Positions 1 to 8,185 are shown, counted from the stretch's first letter. The stretch is DNA of 34,026 nt from Clostridium sp. (GCA_023664445.1 JAMPFN010000022.1:1-34026), one strand, 5' to 3'. Notes: generated by a model from the sequence alone, not told the origin. Numbers and translations are program-made.

Positions 1-48
1 GATGTCACGAAGTGACAGAGGGGACGGCTCGTAGAGAATGTTCCCTTA

Positions 49-78
49 AGCAGGAGGTATGGGGGACAGAGTCCCCCA
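49..78. repeat. Hairpin repeat, copy 1
   Basis: A perfect 7-base stem (61-67 with 71-77, loop AGA) is preceded by TTCCCTTAAGCAGG. The same arrangement recurs at 2292-2328, so this is an interspersed structured repeat. The first bases of the window also form a small hairpin (GTCAC-GAA-GTGAC, 4-16). Confidence 0.7.
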
Positions 79-148
79 AAAAGGCTCGTTTTTACAATTT
101 GACTAAAAAACAATTTTTCTGATTATAAATAATCGTACAAAACAAATA

Positions 149-176
149 TTGATTTTTTGTGCAATTATGCTATAAT
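149..176 (+). promoter_or_regulatory. Sigma-A promoter for the lipoprotein gene
   Basis: TTGATT (149-154), a 16-base spacer and TATAAT (171-176) lie about 60 bases before the chosen start. The surrounding DNA is AT-rich. Confidence 0.55.
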
Positions 177-234
177 AAAAATATATTAAAATGCTTTGAT
201 TGAAAGAGCGATAAAAGAAATGAGGTTAAAAAAT

Positions 235-798
235 ATGTTTAAAAAAATTACCGCTATGCTTCTTTGTTTAACATTGACCGCTATATGTGCAGGATGCGGA
301 AACGGCGAGGATTCTTCGTCTTCTTCAAAGGCTGAATCTTCAGAAACCGAAGCTGTGACTGAAGCTCCTACAGAAGCGCCGACCGAAGCCCCTACAGAGG
401 CTGTGACCGAGGCTCCTGCCGAAATCCCTTCTGAAGAAATCCCTGAGGATATAAGCGAAGAGGAATTAACCGAGATCCTTCTCGGCGGCAAATGGACGTC
501 GGGCTATATTACCGACGAGCAAGGTCTGATCTATAATATTACAGACTATTGCGAGGCTACAGAGATAGATCCTTCAACATTTGATATGTCTATGGAATTT
601 TCTGATGACGGAACTGTAATTCTTAGTTCTGTTGACGGTGAAGAAACAGGCAAATATACCATTGACGGTATAAATGTTAGTCTTATCGACGATACCGACG
701 GTTCTGAAATAGTCCTTCTTTACGATACCGAGAACGATATGCTGTTTATGGATCTTCTTGGTACAGGTCAGGTTCTTATCGGATTTACGATCGAGTAA
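235..798 (+). CDS. Putative lipoprotein with TEAP linker
   Basis: The start at 235 is chosen because GAGG lies at a fitting distance upstream and the protein then opens with a short Lys-rich n-region, a hydrophobic stretch and a cysteine (MFKKITAMLLCLTL then CAGC). This is a lipoprotein-type signal, though the -3 residue of the lipobox is unusual. A Ser-rich patch and repeated TEAP/TEAV units follow, a low-complexity linker common in surface proteins of Ruminococcus-like bacteria. The C-terminal ~100 residues (GKWTSGYI... to the end) look like a small beta-rich lipocalin-like or DUF5640-like domain. The role is unknown; an extracytoplasmic location is likely. In-frame starts at 196 (TTG) and 220 (ATG) are less convincing. 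Confidence 0.8.
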   Translation: MFKKITAMLLCLTLTAICAGCGNGEDSSSSSKAESSETEAVTEAPTEAPTEAPTEAVTEAPAEIPSEEIPEDISEEELTEILLGGKWTSGYITDEQGLIYNITDYCEATEIDPSTFDMSMEFSDDGTVILSSVDGEETGKYTIDGINVSLIDDTDGSEIVLLYDTENDMLFMDLLGTGQVLIGFTIE

Positions 799-873
799 TT
801 ATATAGAGAATCATTAAGAGGGCGTCCTGCAGGAGAGGGCGTCTTTCTCTTTGAACACATGCAATTACAGAGT

Positions 874-1025
874 CTGTATTCATAGAAAATTCATACGTCT
901 TTTCGGCAAATTTTCCTGATAAACTGCGTTAATTTTTCTTGCAATACGCAAGTATTCCTGCAAAAAATCGCCTTGTTTTCAGAAAAATTATGCTCGAAAA
1001 TCCGCATGACATTCTATGAATACAG
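874..1025. repeat. Small element with 14-base terminal inverted repeats (MITE-like)
   Basis: CTGTATTCATAGAA (874-887) and its exact complement (1012-1025) bracket 152 bases with no gene. An internal hairpin (CTTGC-AATAC-GCAAG) is visible. The right end lies just before the ribosome binding site of the next gene. No clear target-site duplication is seen. Confidence 0.45.
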
Positions 1026-1045
1026 GCTATAGAAAGGAAAACAGC

Positions 1046-1765
1046 ATGAAAAAAGCGGCAATAATTACGGGAGCGTCAAGAGGTATCGGAAAAGCGGCGG
1101 CCTTCGCTCTTGCAGAATGCGGATATATCCCGATAATAAACTATGTAAAAAGCCGCGGCAAAGCGGAATATATTGCCGAAAAAACAGGCGGGCTCGCGTT
1201 TTGCGCCGACGTGTCCGACAGCGAAGCCGTCAGGAAAATGGCGGATATCTCATATAATAAATTCGGCGGAATAGACGTGCTTGTAAACAATGCCGGCATA
1301 TCGGTATCGGGGCTTTTCAACGAAATATCTCCCGAACAGGAACAGCGTATGATCGATGTGAATATAAAGGGGGTTTTTAACTGTACGCGCCATGCTCTCC
1401 CGTATATGATAAACGCAAAATACGGCAGGATAATAAATATATCGTCTATGTGGGGAGAAGTCGGAGCTTCCTGCGAGGTTCATTATTCTGCGGCAAAGGC
1501 GGCGGTGATAGGCTTTACAAAAGCGCTTGCGAAAGAAGTCGGTCCTTCGGGGATAACAGTCAACTGCATAACCCCGGGAATGATAATGACCGATATGAAT
1601 TCACAGTACAGCGAAAACGATCTGAACGCGCTCAAAGACGAAACGCCGCTCGGACGCCTCGGTACGCCTGAAGATATAGCAAATGCAGTATCGTTTCTTG
1701 CGTCTGACGCAGCGTCGTATATAACGGGACAGGTACTCGGAATAAACGGCGGAATGGTGATATAG
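1046..1765 (+). CDS. SDR-family oxidoreductase (FabG-like)
   Basis: The start at 1046 follows AGAAAGGA. The protein is 239 residues, the usual length of classical short-chain dehydrogenases/reductases. TGASRGIG (residues 8-15) is the NAD(P)-binding glycine motif, NNAG follows the central strand, and the catalytic Ser (~134), Tyr147 and Lys151 (YSAAK) are all present. The C-terminus has the family ending with ITGQVLGINGG. The closest well-known relatives are 3-oxoacyl-ACP reductases (FabG), which reduce beta-ketoacyl-ACP in fatty acid synthesis. No other fatty acid genes lie nearby, so the true substrate is open. The gene stands alone. Confidence 0.9.
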   Translation: MKKAAIITGASRGIGKAAAFALAECGYIPIINYVKSRGKAEYIAEKTGGLAFCADVSDSEAVRKMADISYNKFGGIDVLVNNAGISVSGLFNEISPEQEQRMIDVNIKGVFNCTRHALPYMINAKYGRIINISSMWGEVGASCEVHYSAAKAAVIGFTKALAKEVGPSGITVNCITPGMIMTDMNSQYSENDLNALKDETPLGRLGTPEDIANAVSFLASDAASYITGQVLGINGGMVI

Positions 1766-2000
1766 AGCGTACTTTTTGGGGTTGATTTACATTGTTAATT
1801 GTGACTAAAACGGCTGTTTAAAATATGTAAAGTTTAGATAAAGAGTAGAACTTATCTGAAAAGCTGATGAAAAACGCAAAAAAGATATTGAAGTTTGAGT
1901 TTTACTGTGATATATTTTATATGTTGAGTTTATTATAGTTGTAGGAATGCCGCTCGACACACAGAAATCAGTTTTTATAGTGAACGCCAAATAAATTTGT

Positions 2001-2215
2001 GCAGTATGTTCATTTCTTGCCTTGATGCAAGAAACGAACCAAAGAAAATCAAGCTTCCGCTCCGGCACAGCTTATGCTGTGAGTCGCGGAAGCGAAAAAT
2101 AATGACTATCTCTATAGTCGGAGACTGTAAATGATAAATTTTATCATTCATCTGCAATTCAACTTTCAGAATTTTGAGGGCTTTATCTCCTGATTCTTGC
2201 TTAAAGTGCAAGTTT
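2001..2215. repeat. Structured interspersed repeat, copy A
   Basis: This ~190-base stretch recurs in the same orientation at 4872-5066. Shared blocks include GCAAGAAACGAACCAAAG, AATCAAGCTTCCG, GGAAGCGAAAAATA, GACTGTAAATGATA and TTTGAGGGCTTTATCTCC. It contains nested inverted repeats (CTTCCG...CGGAAG around CACAGC-TTAT-GCTGTG), suggesting a folded RNA or DNA element. No convincing gene lies in it. Positions 1766-2000 hold nothing I recognise. Confidence 0.75.
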
Positions 2216-2229
2216 TTTAGTTTCCTTTC

Positions 2230-2267
2230 AATTTTCTGTCTGTCCCATGTGGGACAGACAGAAAATT
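2230..2267. repeat. 38-base near-perfect palindrome
   Basis: The 18 bases at 2230-2247 (ending CTGTCTGTCCCA) are exactly complementary to 2250-2267, with only TG between. As RNA this would be a very stable hairpin. It is the first of three adjacent hairpins before the LtaS-like gene. Confidence 0.8.
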
Positions 2268-2278
2268 AAACTGGGATT

Positions 2279-2328
2279 CTTAAGGGAACTTGTTCCCTTA
2301 AGCAGGGGTCAGGGGGACAGAGTCCCCC
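2279..2328. repeat. Double hairpin, copy 2 of the hairpin repeat
   Basis: CTTAAGGGAAC (2279-2289) pairs with 2292-2302 across a 2-base loop. GGGGGAC (2312-2318) pairs with GTCCCCC (2322-2328) across AGA. The second hairpin and the bases before it match 49-78. Confidence 0.75.
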
Positions 2329-2401
2329 ATAAGCTTCTAAAAAATTGAATTGTGTGCGGCTCGGTTTGCGGTATTTCTTAAAAGAAAGAATGAGGGTAGA
2401 A

Positions 2402-4243
2402 ATGAAAGAAAAACTGTTCGCATTTAAAGAAAAAATAAATAAGTTCAATGCGCTGCGTGAGAAAAATTCACGGGAATACAAGATGACAAATCTGCTTCTG
2501 ACGCTTCTTTTTCCTGTTTTCATCGTATGCATGGCGGAAATAAATCAGGCAAAGCGTCCCGCTAAATTCATATTATTTGCCGCTGAAAGACCGTCTGTCG
2601 TTCTTTTCAATGTTTTAATAGCATCTCTTATCTTTGCGGGGCTGATCCTGCTTTTCAAAAAGGGTTGGCTTGCGGTTCTGACGCAGTCCGTCATATATAT
2701 GACGCTTAGCATAACGGAGCTTTTTAAATTCAACACAAACGGAAATCACCTTATCATGACCGATATGAAAATGGTAAAAAGCGTTAAAAGCCTTACGTCT
2801 TTTGCGTATATTAAAATAACACCTGCGCTTATTATATATATTCTGATCGTTGCGGCGTACATAGCGGCTGTTTTTTGGTTCAATCCCAAAATGAAAATAA
2901 AGATCTCAAAGAGAATAGTTCCTGCCGCTGCATGCATGGCGGCCTGCGTATGCGTTATAGCTGTGCCGGCAGTTTCAAAGCCTGTTTACTCGTTTTTTGA
3001 TCTTGATACGACTTCTGCCGACAACACATTCAAGCTTAACGAAAAGTTTGAAAACAACAGTTTTCTTGCTTTTTTCTGTCAGACGGCTTCCGAAAATCTT
3101 GCAAACAAGCTTGAAGAACCCGAAAACTATAACAGCGATACCGTCGAAGCAATGTTGGATATTGAGGAAGACGAGAAAACCGGCGGATCGTTCAAAAATG
3201 TAAAGCCGAATGTTATAATGATAATGTCGGAGGCGTTTGCCGATTTCAGATGCTTTGAGGATCAGCTTGACATGAATATAGGCGATACATACAAGGGCTT
3301 TGACAATGTAGCAGAGGACGGTTACAGAGGTATGGCTATCGTTCCGACCTATGCAAGTTGGACGGTAAGAACGGAATTTGAGCTTAATTTCGGTATGCCG
3401 GTAAGATCTCTTAACGACCCGAACATGCCGCAGCGTCTGCTGCTTGACAGGGCGCAGCCGACTGTAGCCTCATACTATAAGGATTGGGGTTATTCAACGG
3501 CGTATGTTCATCCGTTTACCGGCTCGTTCTACAGCAGACAGAGAGTATATGCGAACTTTGGATTCGATCAGCTGATTTTTGACGAGGATTTTACAGTACC
3601 GATTAATTACTACGGAACATACATAGACGACAAGACAGTATTCAATCAGGTCGAAAAGCTTATTAAAGATACGGACGAACCGCTTTTCCTGCATACTACT
3701 ACAATGCAGAATCATCAGCCTTACGATCAGGGCGAGGATCCGGATGATGAAATGGGCAACTATTTTCAATGGATCGAAAAGACAGGTACGGATTTTGAAG
3801 CGTTTATAGAAGATCTTGAAAAGCTTGACGAGCCGACTGTCGTATTCATGATCGGCGACCATTACCCGTCGCTCAAGGGTGAAAACAGCGTTTACGATCA
3901 GCTTGGCATGAACGGCGACAACAGCAACGTTCTATATGAACAGCCGTATATCATTTGGGACAACTGCGGTCTTGACTACGGCAGCATACCCGATGAAAAG
4001 CTTTCGGCATTCTATATGCCTTACATTATAATGGAACTTATTGACGCTCCGAAGGATAATTTCATAACGGCTATGAATAAAAAAATGGAAACGCTTCCCG
4101 TTTATTCAACAAGCTACGACCCGAATGTCGGCAGAGATGAAGAACTTGATATCCTGACCTATGACAGGATACTCGGAGATATAGTTTCGTCAAACGCTAT
4201 TCCCGAAGAGCTTTATAAGACGGCGGAAGAAGCGGAGAACTGA
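2402..4243 (+). CDS. LtaS-like membrane sulfatase/phosphoglycerol transferase
   Basis: The start at 2402 has GAGG six bases upstream; in-frame starts at 2345 and 2390 lack this. The 613-residue protein begins with several membrane helices (within residues ~35-190). An extracellular sulfatase-fold domain follows, starting near PNVIMIMSEAF. WTVRTEF matches the nucleophile site of lipoteichoic acid synthases, with Thr321 the expected nucleophile. HTTTMQNHQPY and MIGDHYPS match later metal-binding segments. Such enzymes move glycerol-phosphate from phosphatidylglycerol to a polymer or sugar at the outer membrane face. The exact acceptor cannot be told from sequence. It is followed 13 bases later by a DUF896 gene. 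Confidence 0.88.
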   Translation: MKEKLFAFKEKINKFNALREKNSREYKMTNLLLTLLFPVFIVCMAEINQAKRPAKFILFAAERPSVVLFNVLIASLIFAGLILLFKKGWLAVLTQSVIYMTLSITELFKFNTNGNHLIMTDMKMVKSVKSLTSFAYIKITPALIIYILIVAAYIAAVFWFNPKMKIKISKRIVPAAACMAACVCVIAVPAVSKPVYSFFDLDTTSADNTFKLNEKFENNSFLAFFCQTASENLANKLEEPENYNSDTVEAMLDIEEDEKTGGSFKNVKPNVIMIMSEAFADFRCFEDQLDMNIGDTYKGFDNVAEDGYRGMAIVPTYASWTVRTEFELNFGMPVRSLNDPNMPQRLLLDRAQPTVASYYKDWGYSTAYVHPFTGSFYSRQRVYANFGFDQLIFDEDFTVPINYYGTYIDDKTVFNQVEKLIKDTDEPLFLHTTTMQNHQPYDQGEDPDDEMGNYFQWIEKTGTDFEAFIEDLEKLDEPTVVFMIGDHYPSLKGENSVYDQLGMNGDNSNVLYEQPYIIWDNCGLDYGSIPDEKLSAFYMPYIIMELIDAPKDNFITAMNKKMETLPVYSTSYDPNVGRDEELDILTYDRILGDIVSSNAIPEELYKTAEEAEN

Positions 4244-4256
4244 TAAAGGAGAACGC

Positions 4257-4460
4257 ATGGAACAGAAGAAGCTTGACCGTATAAACTTTCTTGCGAAAAA
4301 ATCGAGGGAAGGGTCGCTGTCGCCCGAAGAGAAAAAGGAACAGGAGGACCTGCGGAACGAGTACAGAAGAAGCGTTGTTGGTAATCTTGAGGCTCAGCTT
4401 CAGAACACATATATAGTTGAGCCAGACGGGACAAAAAGAAAAGTACAGAAACGAGGATAA
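4257..4460 (+). CDS. DUF896 family protein (YnzC-like)
   Basis: This 67-residue protein has an AAGGAG site just before its ATG. The KLDRINFLAKKSREGSLS start, the two predicted helices and the RNEYRRSVVGNLEAQLQNT segment are typical of DUF896, a small cytoplasmic helical-hairpin family whose founding member is Bacillus YnzC. Biochemical function is not established; some members are SOS-linked in Bacillus. It lies in a probable operon with the LtaS-like gene (13-base gap) and the next membrane protein. Confidence 0.85.
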   Translation: MEQKKLDRINFLAKKSREGSLSPEEKKEQEDLRNEYRRSVVGNLEAQLQNTYIVEPDGTKRKVQKRG

Positions 4461-4465
4461 AATAT

Positions 4466-4729
4466 ATGGCGGATAATAATAATCAAAAAAACACATCTGT
4501 TATAAGAATAATACTTTGCATTGCTGTTTTAATATTTTTGCTTTTGGGTATGTTCGGAGTTATTTCAAAAAGTATAACCGTGCCGGTATCCGATCTGCTT
4601 TTGCTGATTATTTCTCTGTGGAATAGTATCGTTTATTTCCGCGAAGGCAGAAAAGGGCAGTCGGCGGTCGGATTTGCCGCGGCAGCCGTGCTTTTCCTTA
4701 TGCTTATCGTTTACTTTATCAAGCTGTAA
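4466..4729 (+). CDS. Small integral membrane protein
   Basis: This 87-residue protein starts five bases after the DUF896 stop, with GAGG inside the end of that gene as its likely ribosome site. Three hydrophobic segments (about residues 10-32, 37-54 and 64-85) are separated by short polar turns (YFREGRKGQS). I do not recognise a family. Its position suggests co-transcription with the two genes before it, so a role at the envelope is possible but unproven. Confidence 0.7.
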   Translation: MADNNNQKNTSVIRIILCIAVLIFLLLGMFGVISKSITVPVSDLLLLIISLWNSIVYFREGRKGQSAVGFAAAAVLFLMLIVYFIKL

Positions 4730-4743
4730 GACTATAAGGCAAC

Positions 4744-4774
4744 ACCGCACAAAGTCCGCCGATCTCTGTGCGGT
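4744..4774. repeat. Hairpin after the membrane-protein gene
   Basis: ACCGCACA (4744-4751) pairs with TGTGCGGT (4767-4774). A run of six T lies at 4789-4794, not directly after the stem, so it may be a weak terminator or another interspersed repeat. Next to it, 4798-4815 is an inverted copy of 826-843. Confidence 0.5.
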
Positions 4775-4871
4775 ATTCCCTATAATCATTTTTTGGGGAC
4801 GCCCTCTCTTGCAGGGTCTAAAATACTTGAGATCAGGTTTTAAGGTCTGCTGAATGTTTCAGCAGACCTTA

Positions 4872-5066
4872 ATGCATATGTTCGTTCTTGATGCAAGAAA
4901 CGAACCAAAGAAAATCAAGCTTCCGTTCCGCACAGCTTACGCTGTGAGCCGCGGAAGCGAAAAATAGGGATTGATTTTATAGACGGGGACTGTAAATGAT
5001 AGATTTTCCCGTTCAGCAATTGTGATTTGCAATTTTGAGGGCTTTATCTCCGATCTTTGCCAAGAA
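4872..5066. repeat. Structured interspersed repeat, copy B
   Basis: Second copy of the element at 2001-2215, same orientation, with the same nested hairpin (CACAGC-TTAC-GCTGTG inside CTTCCG...CGGAAG). Differences between the copies preserve the pairing. Confidence 0.75.
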
Positions 5067-5132
5067 CGTTCTATATGATTACCCATATTTTTTGAAATAC
5101 TGCCCCCTGAGCGGCATATAAAAGATGATGCA

Positions 5133-5393
5133 TTGAAATTTATAAACGGAAACTGTAACTTTGAATCCTGCGACGGTTCGGCACAACTTACAAGCAAGGC
5201 TAGGATCACCGTACCCAAAGCTATCAGGGCAGATCTAGGCCGGCAGTCCGGTATGGAGGTGAATCTGATACCGCAGGAAGACGGAAGTTTAAGAATCTGT
5301 CCGCATATAGGCTCTCATTGCTTCAAAGCGGAGAATTCTGCGTATTATGGACAAATACGGGCTGATATAAAATTATACGATCAAGCAGTTTAA
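5133..5393 (+). pseudogene. AbrB/SpoVT-like DNA-binding domain, probably a remnant
   Basis: The segment QLTSKARITVPKAIRADLG followed by SGMEVNLIPQEDGSLRICP is a good match to the swapped-hairpin AbrB/MazE fold (usual form tSKGqitiPk.iR..LGl..Gd.v). The only nearby in-frame start is a TTG at 5133 with no clear ribosome site, and the N-terminal ~20 residues look random. The reading frame follows directly on repeat copy B. No toxin partner is seen downstream. It may be a decayed antitoxin or transition-state-type regulator. Confidence 0.4.
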
Positions 5394-5777
5394 GGTTCAT
5401 AAAGCATCCTGTAATGAAGAAAAAATCAAGAACAAAGTTAATTTTCATAATTTGCAACTTTGACTCCACCGGAATCAAAGTAACTTGTTTAAATTAAGAA
5501 TACTTCTATAACAAAAACTGAATCAAAAATCTGAAAAAATATTTTACACTCTCTTTGTACTGGTTAGTAAATATCAAAGCGAGTATGATTTTTAAACTAT
5601 GTAAATATCGAAAAACAGCACAACCGCACTGTCATTATGTCACAAATTATGTCATAACTGCGTACACAAAAATAAAAATCATAACCTAAATGTTGAAAAA
5701 ATCATACTATAACTAAAGCCAATTGTGTTATCTTAATTTGCCATAACTGCATAAACGAAAGCTAAATCATAATTTTA
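5394..5777. other. AT-rich intergenic region
   Basis: No gene recognised. CATAACTGC occurs twice with similar flanks (near 5652 and 5742), an imperfect direct repeat. The region marks the change from host-like genes to the defence/mobile block. Confidence 0.5.
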
Positions 5778-6281
5778 TCATTCTTGAATATCTTCTGTTT
5801 CCATTATTACAGTTAGATCTTCAACCATAGCTAAATCAGCTAACAGTTTAGTATATTTTATAAGTTCAATCTGTAAATCTTGTAATTCCTCTCTAAAAGC
5901 TAAGCACTCATCTGCTTTTTGAAATGCATTATTTAGCATCTTTTTGTGCCATTTAGCTGTAAAAGGGCGAATAATTTGATTTAATACTATAATTGCTATT
6001 TTAGTAAAATTAATAGCATTTCTACCTTTGGATTTTAATATTTCTCTTGTAATTTCAAAAATACTGTGGATACTTTCTAAAGCAGTAACTTCGTCGCCCT
6101 CATCTTGTACTAAAGATTGAGTGGTTATACGAGTTATCAATTCTACATACATATCCCAAGCAGCAATTTGATCATCATCAGTCGGCGAAAACTCAAGCTC
6201 TGCGAATTTAGCATTAAGTTTAATGCTTGTAAGTTCCCATCTTCTAAACAGATCACTAAATTTTTCCATTTTAAAACTCAT
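5778..6281 (-). CDS. Conserved all-helical protein of a TIR cluster
   Basis: The start at 6281 is chosen because GAGGTG lies six bases upstream; the in-frame GTG at 6290 overlaps that site. The 167-residue product appears almost entirely alpha-helical, with conserved-looking blocks (KFSDLFRRWELTSIKLNAKF, AIIVLNQIIRPFTAKWHKK, AMVEDLTVI). It has no signal peptide, membrane segment or catalytic motif I can name. It begins 34 bases after the TIR gene and is surely co-transcribed with it. I have an impression of such proteins beside TIR genes in other bacteria but know no formal family name. A binding partner or regulator of the TIR protein is the simplest guess. Confidence 0.65.
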   Translation of the reverse strand: MSFKMEKFSDLFRRWELTSIKLNAKFAELEFSPTDDDQIAAWDMYVELITRITTQSLVQDEGDEVTALESIHSIFEITREILKSKGRNAINFTKIAIIVLNQIIRPFTAKWHKKMLNNAFQKADECLAFREELQDLQIELIKYTKLLADLAMVEDLTVIMETEDIQE

Positions 6282-6315
6282 AATCAACACCTCATCTTAA
6301 ATCTTTAACAGAATT

Positions 6316-7497
6316 TTATTCAAATAGTTTTGAATTTTTATAATCAACATCACCAAACCATTTGTCTACCATAGCAGTTATTTCATAATTATTGTTTTCT
6401 ATATCGGATATATTTATCTGATATATTGGACGATTCAGTTCAGAAAAATAATTTAGTTCATATTTGCACCAAACTGATTTAGTTGAATACGGTGAATCAA
6501 CAAATAAAACAGCTTTTGATTGTTGTAACCTTTTTTCGATGACATTTAAAGTTGCTTGCCTTACCAAATTACGTTTTAAATAATCAGAATCGCTAATCCA
6601 GTCACAATATACATTTTTTCCAATCGTATTCAAATAGTTTATTAATACTTGTACTTGCTTGCTATCTTTGCTACTGTGAGAAATAAACAAATCGAAATGC
6701 TTTATTTTCTGGTCTAAAGAATTATTAATCCTATAATCAAGCTCATCTGGGTCAAGAGGAATATTAAATGTTTGATATGGATATATTTTTTTAAGATACT
6801 CTCTTCGTTTCCTATTTTTTGTATGAATTTGCATGTATTTTTGTCGTCTTAGTCTTGGTTGATAATTAAAACTCTGTAGATGGTAAAAAGCACTTTCACG
6901 TAATTGTCTATTTAATTCGGTATCATTCAATTTGAAAAAGAATTGTATGATTTTGGGATTATAATATTTTTTTAATTCTAAAAAGATATACATTCTATCT
7001 TTCTGAGAAGTATTCTTTCGCTCATACAGTCCTATTAACTGATCTAAAAACTCAGGAGTTACTTGTTGCGTTTTTTGTTTTGCATTCTCAATTTTATTGT
7101 TGATTCTATCAATTTTAGGTTTTCTTTTTTGATCTAACATCTGAAAACTATCATTGACAACTGTTTGACTATATTCTTTTGAGTATTCAGTTAGATATTT
7201 TAATGAAGTAATTTTTTTAAATACTTGACATCTTTTGACAAGTATTTCTGGAATGACCATATTGTACCTTGTTATTCCCTTGATCCTTTTTAATTGTTTA
7301 TCTTTTGTTGAATAATATTCATACTTAAACTGAACAGAATTCCATTCGTGAGGGTAAAAATGCCTTAAAAGAGTAATCACATCTTGCTCTGTATAATATT
7401 GTGGCAACATTTTTTCAATTGTTTTTAATTGATAATTCCACATTTTGTAAATATCAATTAGTTCGTGTTCGAATATCTTTTTTGTTACTCCCGACAT
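6316..7497 (-). CDS. TIR-domain protein with long N-terminal helical region
   Basis: The start at 7497 has TTGGAG upstream; an earlier ATG at 7521 overlaps the previous gene and lacks a site. Residues 1-~260 are a charged, Lys-rich and largely helical region of unknown family, rich in aromatic residues. The TIR domain runs from about 262 to the end: FDLFISHSSKD is the first strand and loop, VYCDWISDS the second strand, AVLFVDSPYSTKSVWCKYEL the region with the expected catalytic Glu (in WCKYE), and YQINI a later strand. Bacterial TIR domains of this type cleave NAD+ or make cyclic ADP-ribose signals in phage defence. It forms an operon with a ThsB-like gene upstream and a helical protein downstream. 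Confidence 0.85.
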   Translation of the reverse strand: MSGVTKKIFEHELIDIYKMWNYQLKTIEKMLPQYYTEQDVITLLRHFYPHEWNSVQFKYEYYSTKDKQLKRIKGITRYNMVIPEILVKRCQVFKKITSLKYLTEYSKEYSQTVVNDSFQMLDQKRKPKIDRINNKIENAKQKTQQVTPEFLDQLIGLYERKNTSQKDRMYIFLELKKYYNPKIIQFFFKLNDTELNRQLRESAFYHLQSFNYQPRLRRQKYMQIHTKNRKRREYLKKIYPYQTFNIPLDPDELDYRINNSLDQKIKHFDLFISHSSKDSKQVQVLINYLNTIGKNVYCDWISDSDYLKRNLVRQATLNVIEKRLQQSKAVLFVDSPYSTKSVWCKYELNYFSELNRPIYQINISDIENNNYEITAMVDKWFGDVDYKNSKLFE

Positions 7498-7513
7498 AAT
7501 TATATACTCCAAA

Positions 7514-8014
7514 TCATTCATTATTTTTATTATGTTTCATTTGAGGTCGAGAATTGTTAATCAAATGTCTTCTGGATATCCTTGATAGAAATGCTTTCTC
7601 AATAATACTATCAAAATTAGTAATTGCATAATCCCAATCACAAAACATAGCATACTCTGATTTTATATTATCAGCCAATCTTTCTGGCAGATCTGCATAA
7701 TAATATCCACCATTAGGTGATTTTTTAACAGTTGGCAGAAAAATTTCTATTAATCCAGCATATATCTCCCAATCAACGTGCTTTCTGTTTTTTGTATTAC
7801 CAACCAAAACCACAACAACATATGAATCACTAATCTTGTCTTCTCTAATTAACCTTTTTACGTATTCATCACTATTATCGGGATCATATTCACCAGACAT
7901 AACTGACTTATTTATTATATTTTTACTTAGGTAATTATCTATATAATCTTTATATTTCTGATTATCACGATGATAAAAGCTAATAAATACTTTATGTTTT
8001 TAATTTTTATACAT
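7514..8014 (-). pseudogene. Thoeris ThsB-like TIR protein with in-frame stop at codon 5
   Basis: Reading from ATG at 8014, with AAGGAG upstream, gives MYKN, then TAA (8002-8000), then an uninterrupted frame to 7514. The part after the stop begins KHKVFISFYHRDN and continues through NKSVMSGEYDP, YVKRLIREDKI, VVVVLVGN and HVDWEI. These are the ordered landmarks of the ThsB/DUF1863 (MTH538-like) TIR fold; the Glu of VDWEI is the likely catalytic residue. Length without the stop would be 165 residues. A start at 7900 would drop the first beta strand and the nucleotide-binding loop, so it is unlikely to give a working protein. Either a nonsense mutation has killed the gene or the stop is bypassed. 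Confidence 0.8.
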
Positions 8015-8185
8015 ACTTCGATCAACTCCTTAAAATTTATCAACAAATTCAATTTAACTTAAAGAACATTTACACGTAGGCTGATTGGTATACAAATTTT
8101 TGAACACATTTCTTAATAGTTAAGGTCAAAGTCCACCAAAATACATTAAAATTTGTCAAAAGTGTACTCCGTAACTTATGCGATT

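Noticed and set aside
186..491. Minus-strand ORF rich in GASVTASV repeats
   Set aside because: It is the antisense shadow of the TEAP repeat of the lipoprotein and has no ribosome site.
2266..2532. Minus-strand ORF ending in GLCPPDPCLREQVPLRIPV
   Set aside because: It is a translation of the hairpin repeats, seen in the same form at other repeat copies, not a gene.
7514..7900. A stand-alone 128-residue gene starting at 7900
   Set aside because: The frame is open upstream to 7999 and encodes the missing first strand of the TIR fold, so 7900 is an internal Met.
5778..8014. A complete Thoeris system
   Set aside because: No ThsA with SIR2-SLOG or Macro-membrane architecture is present; only TIR genes are seen.
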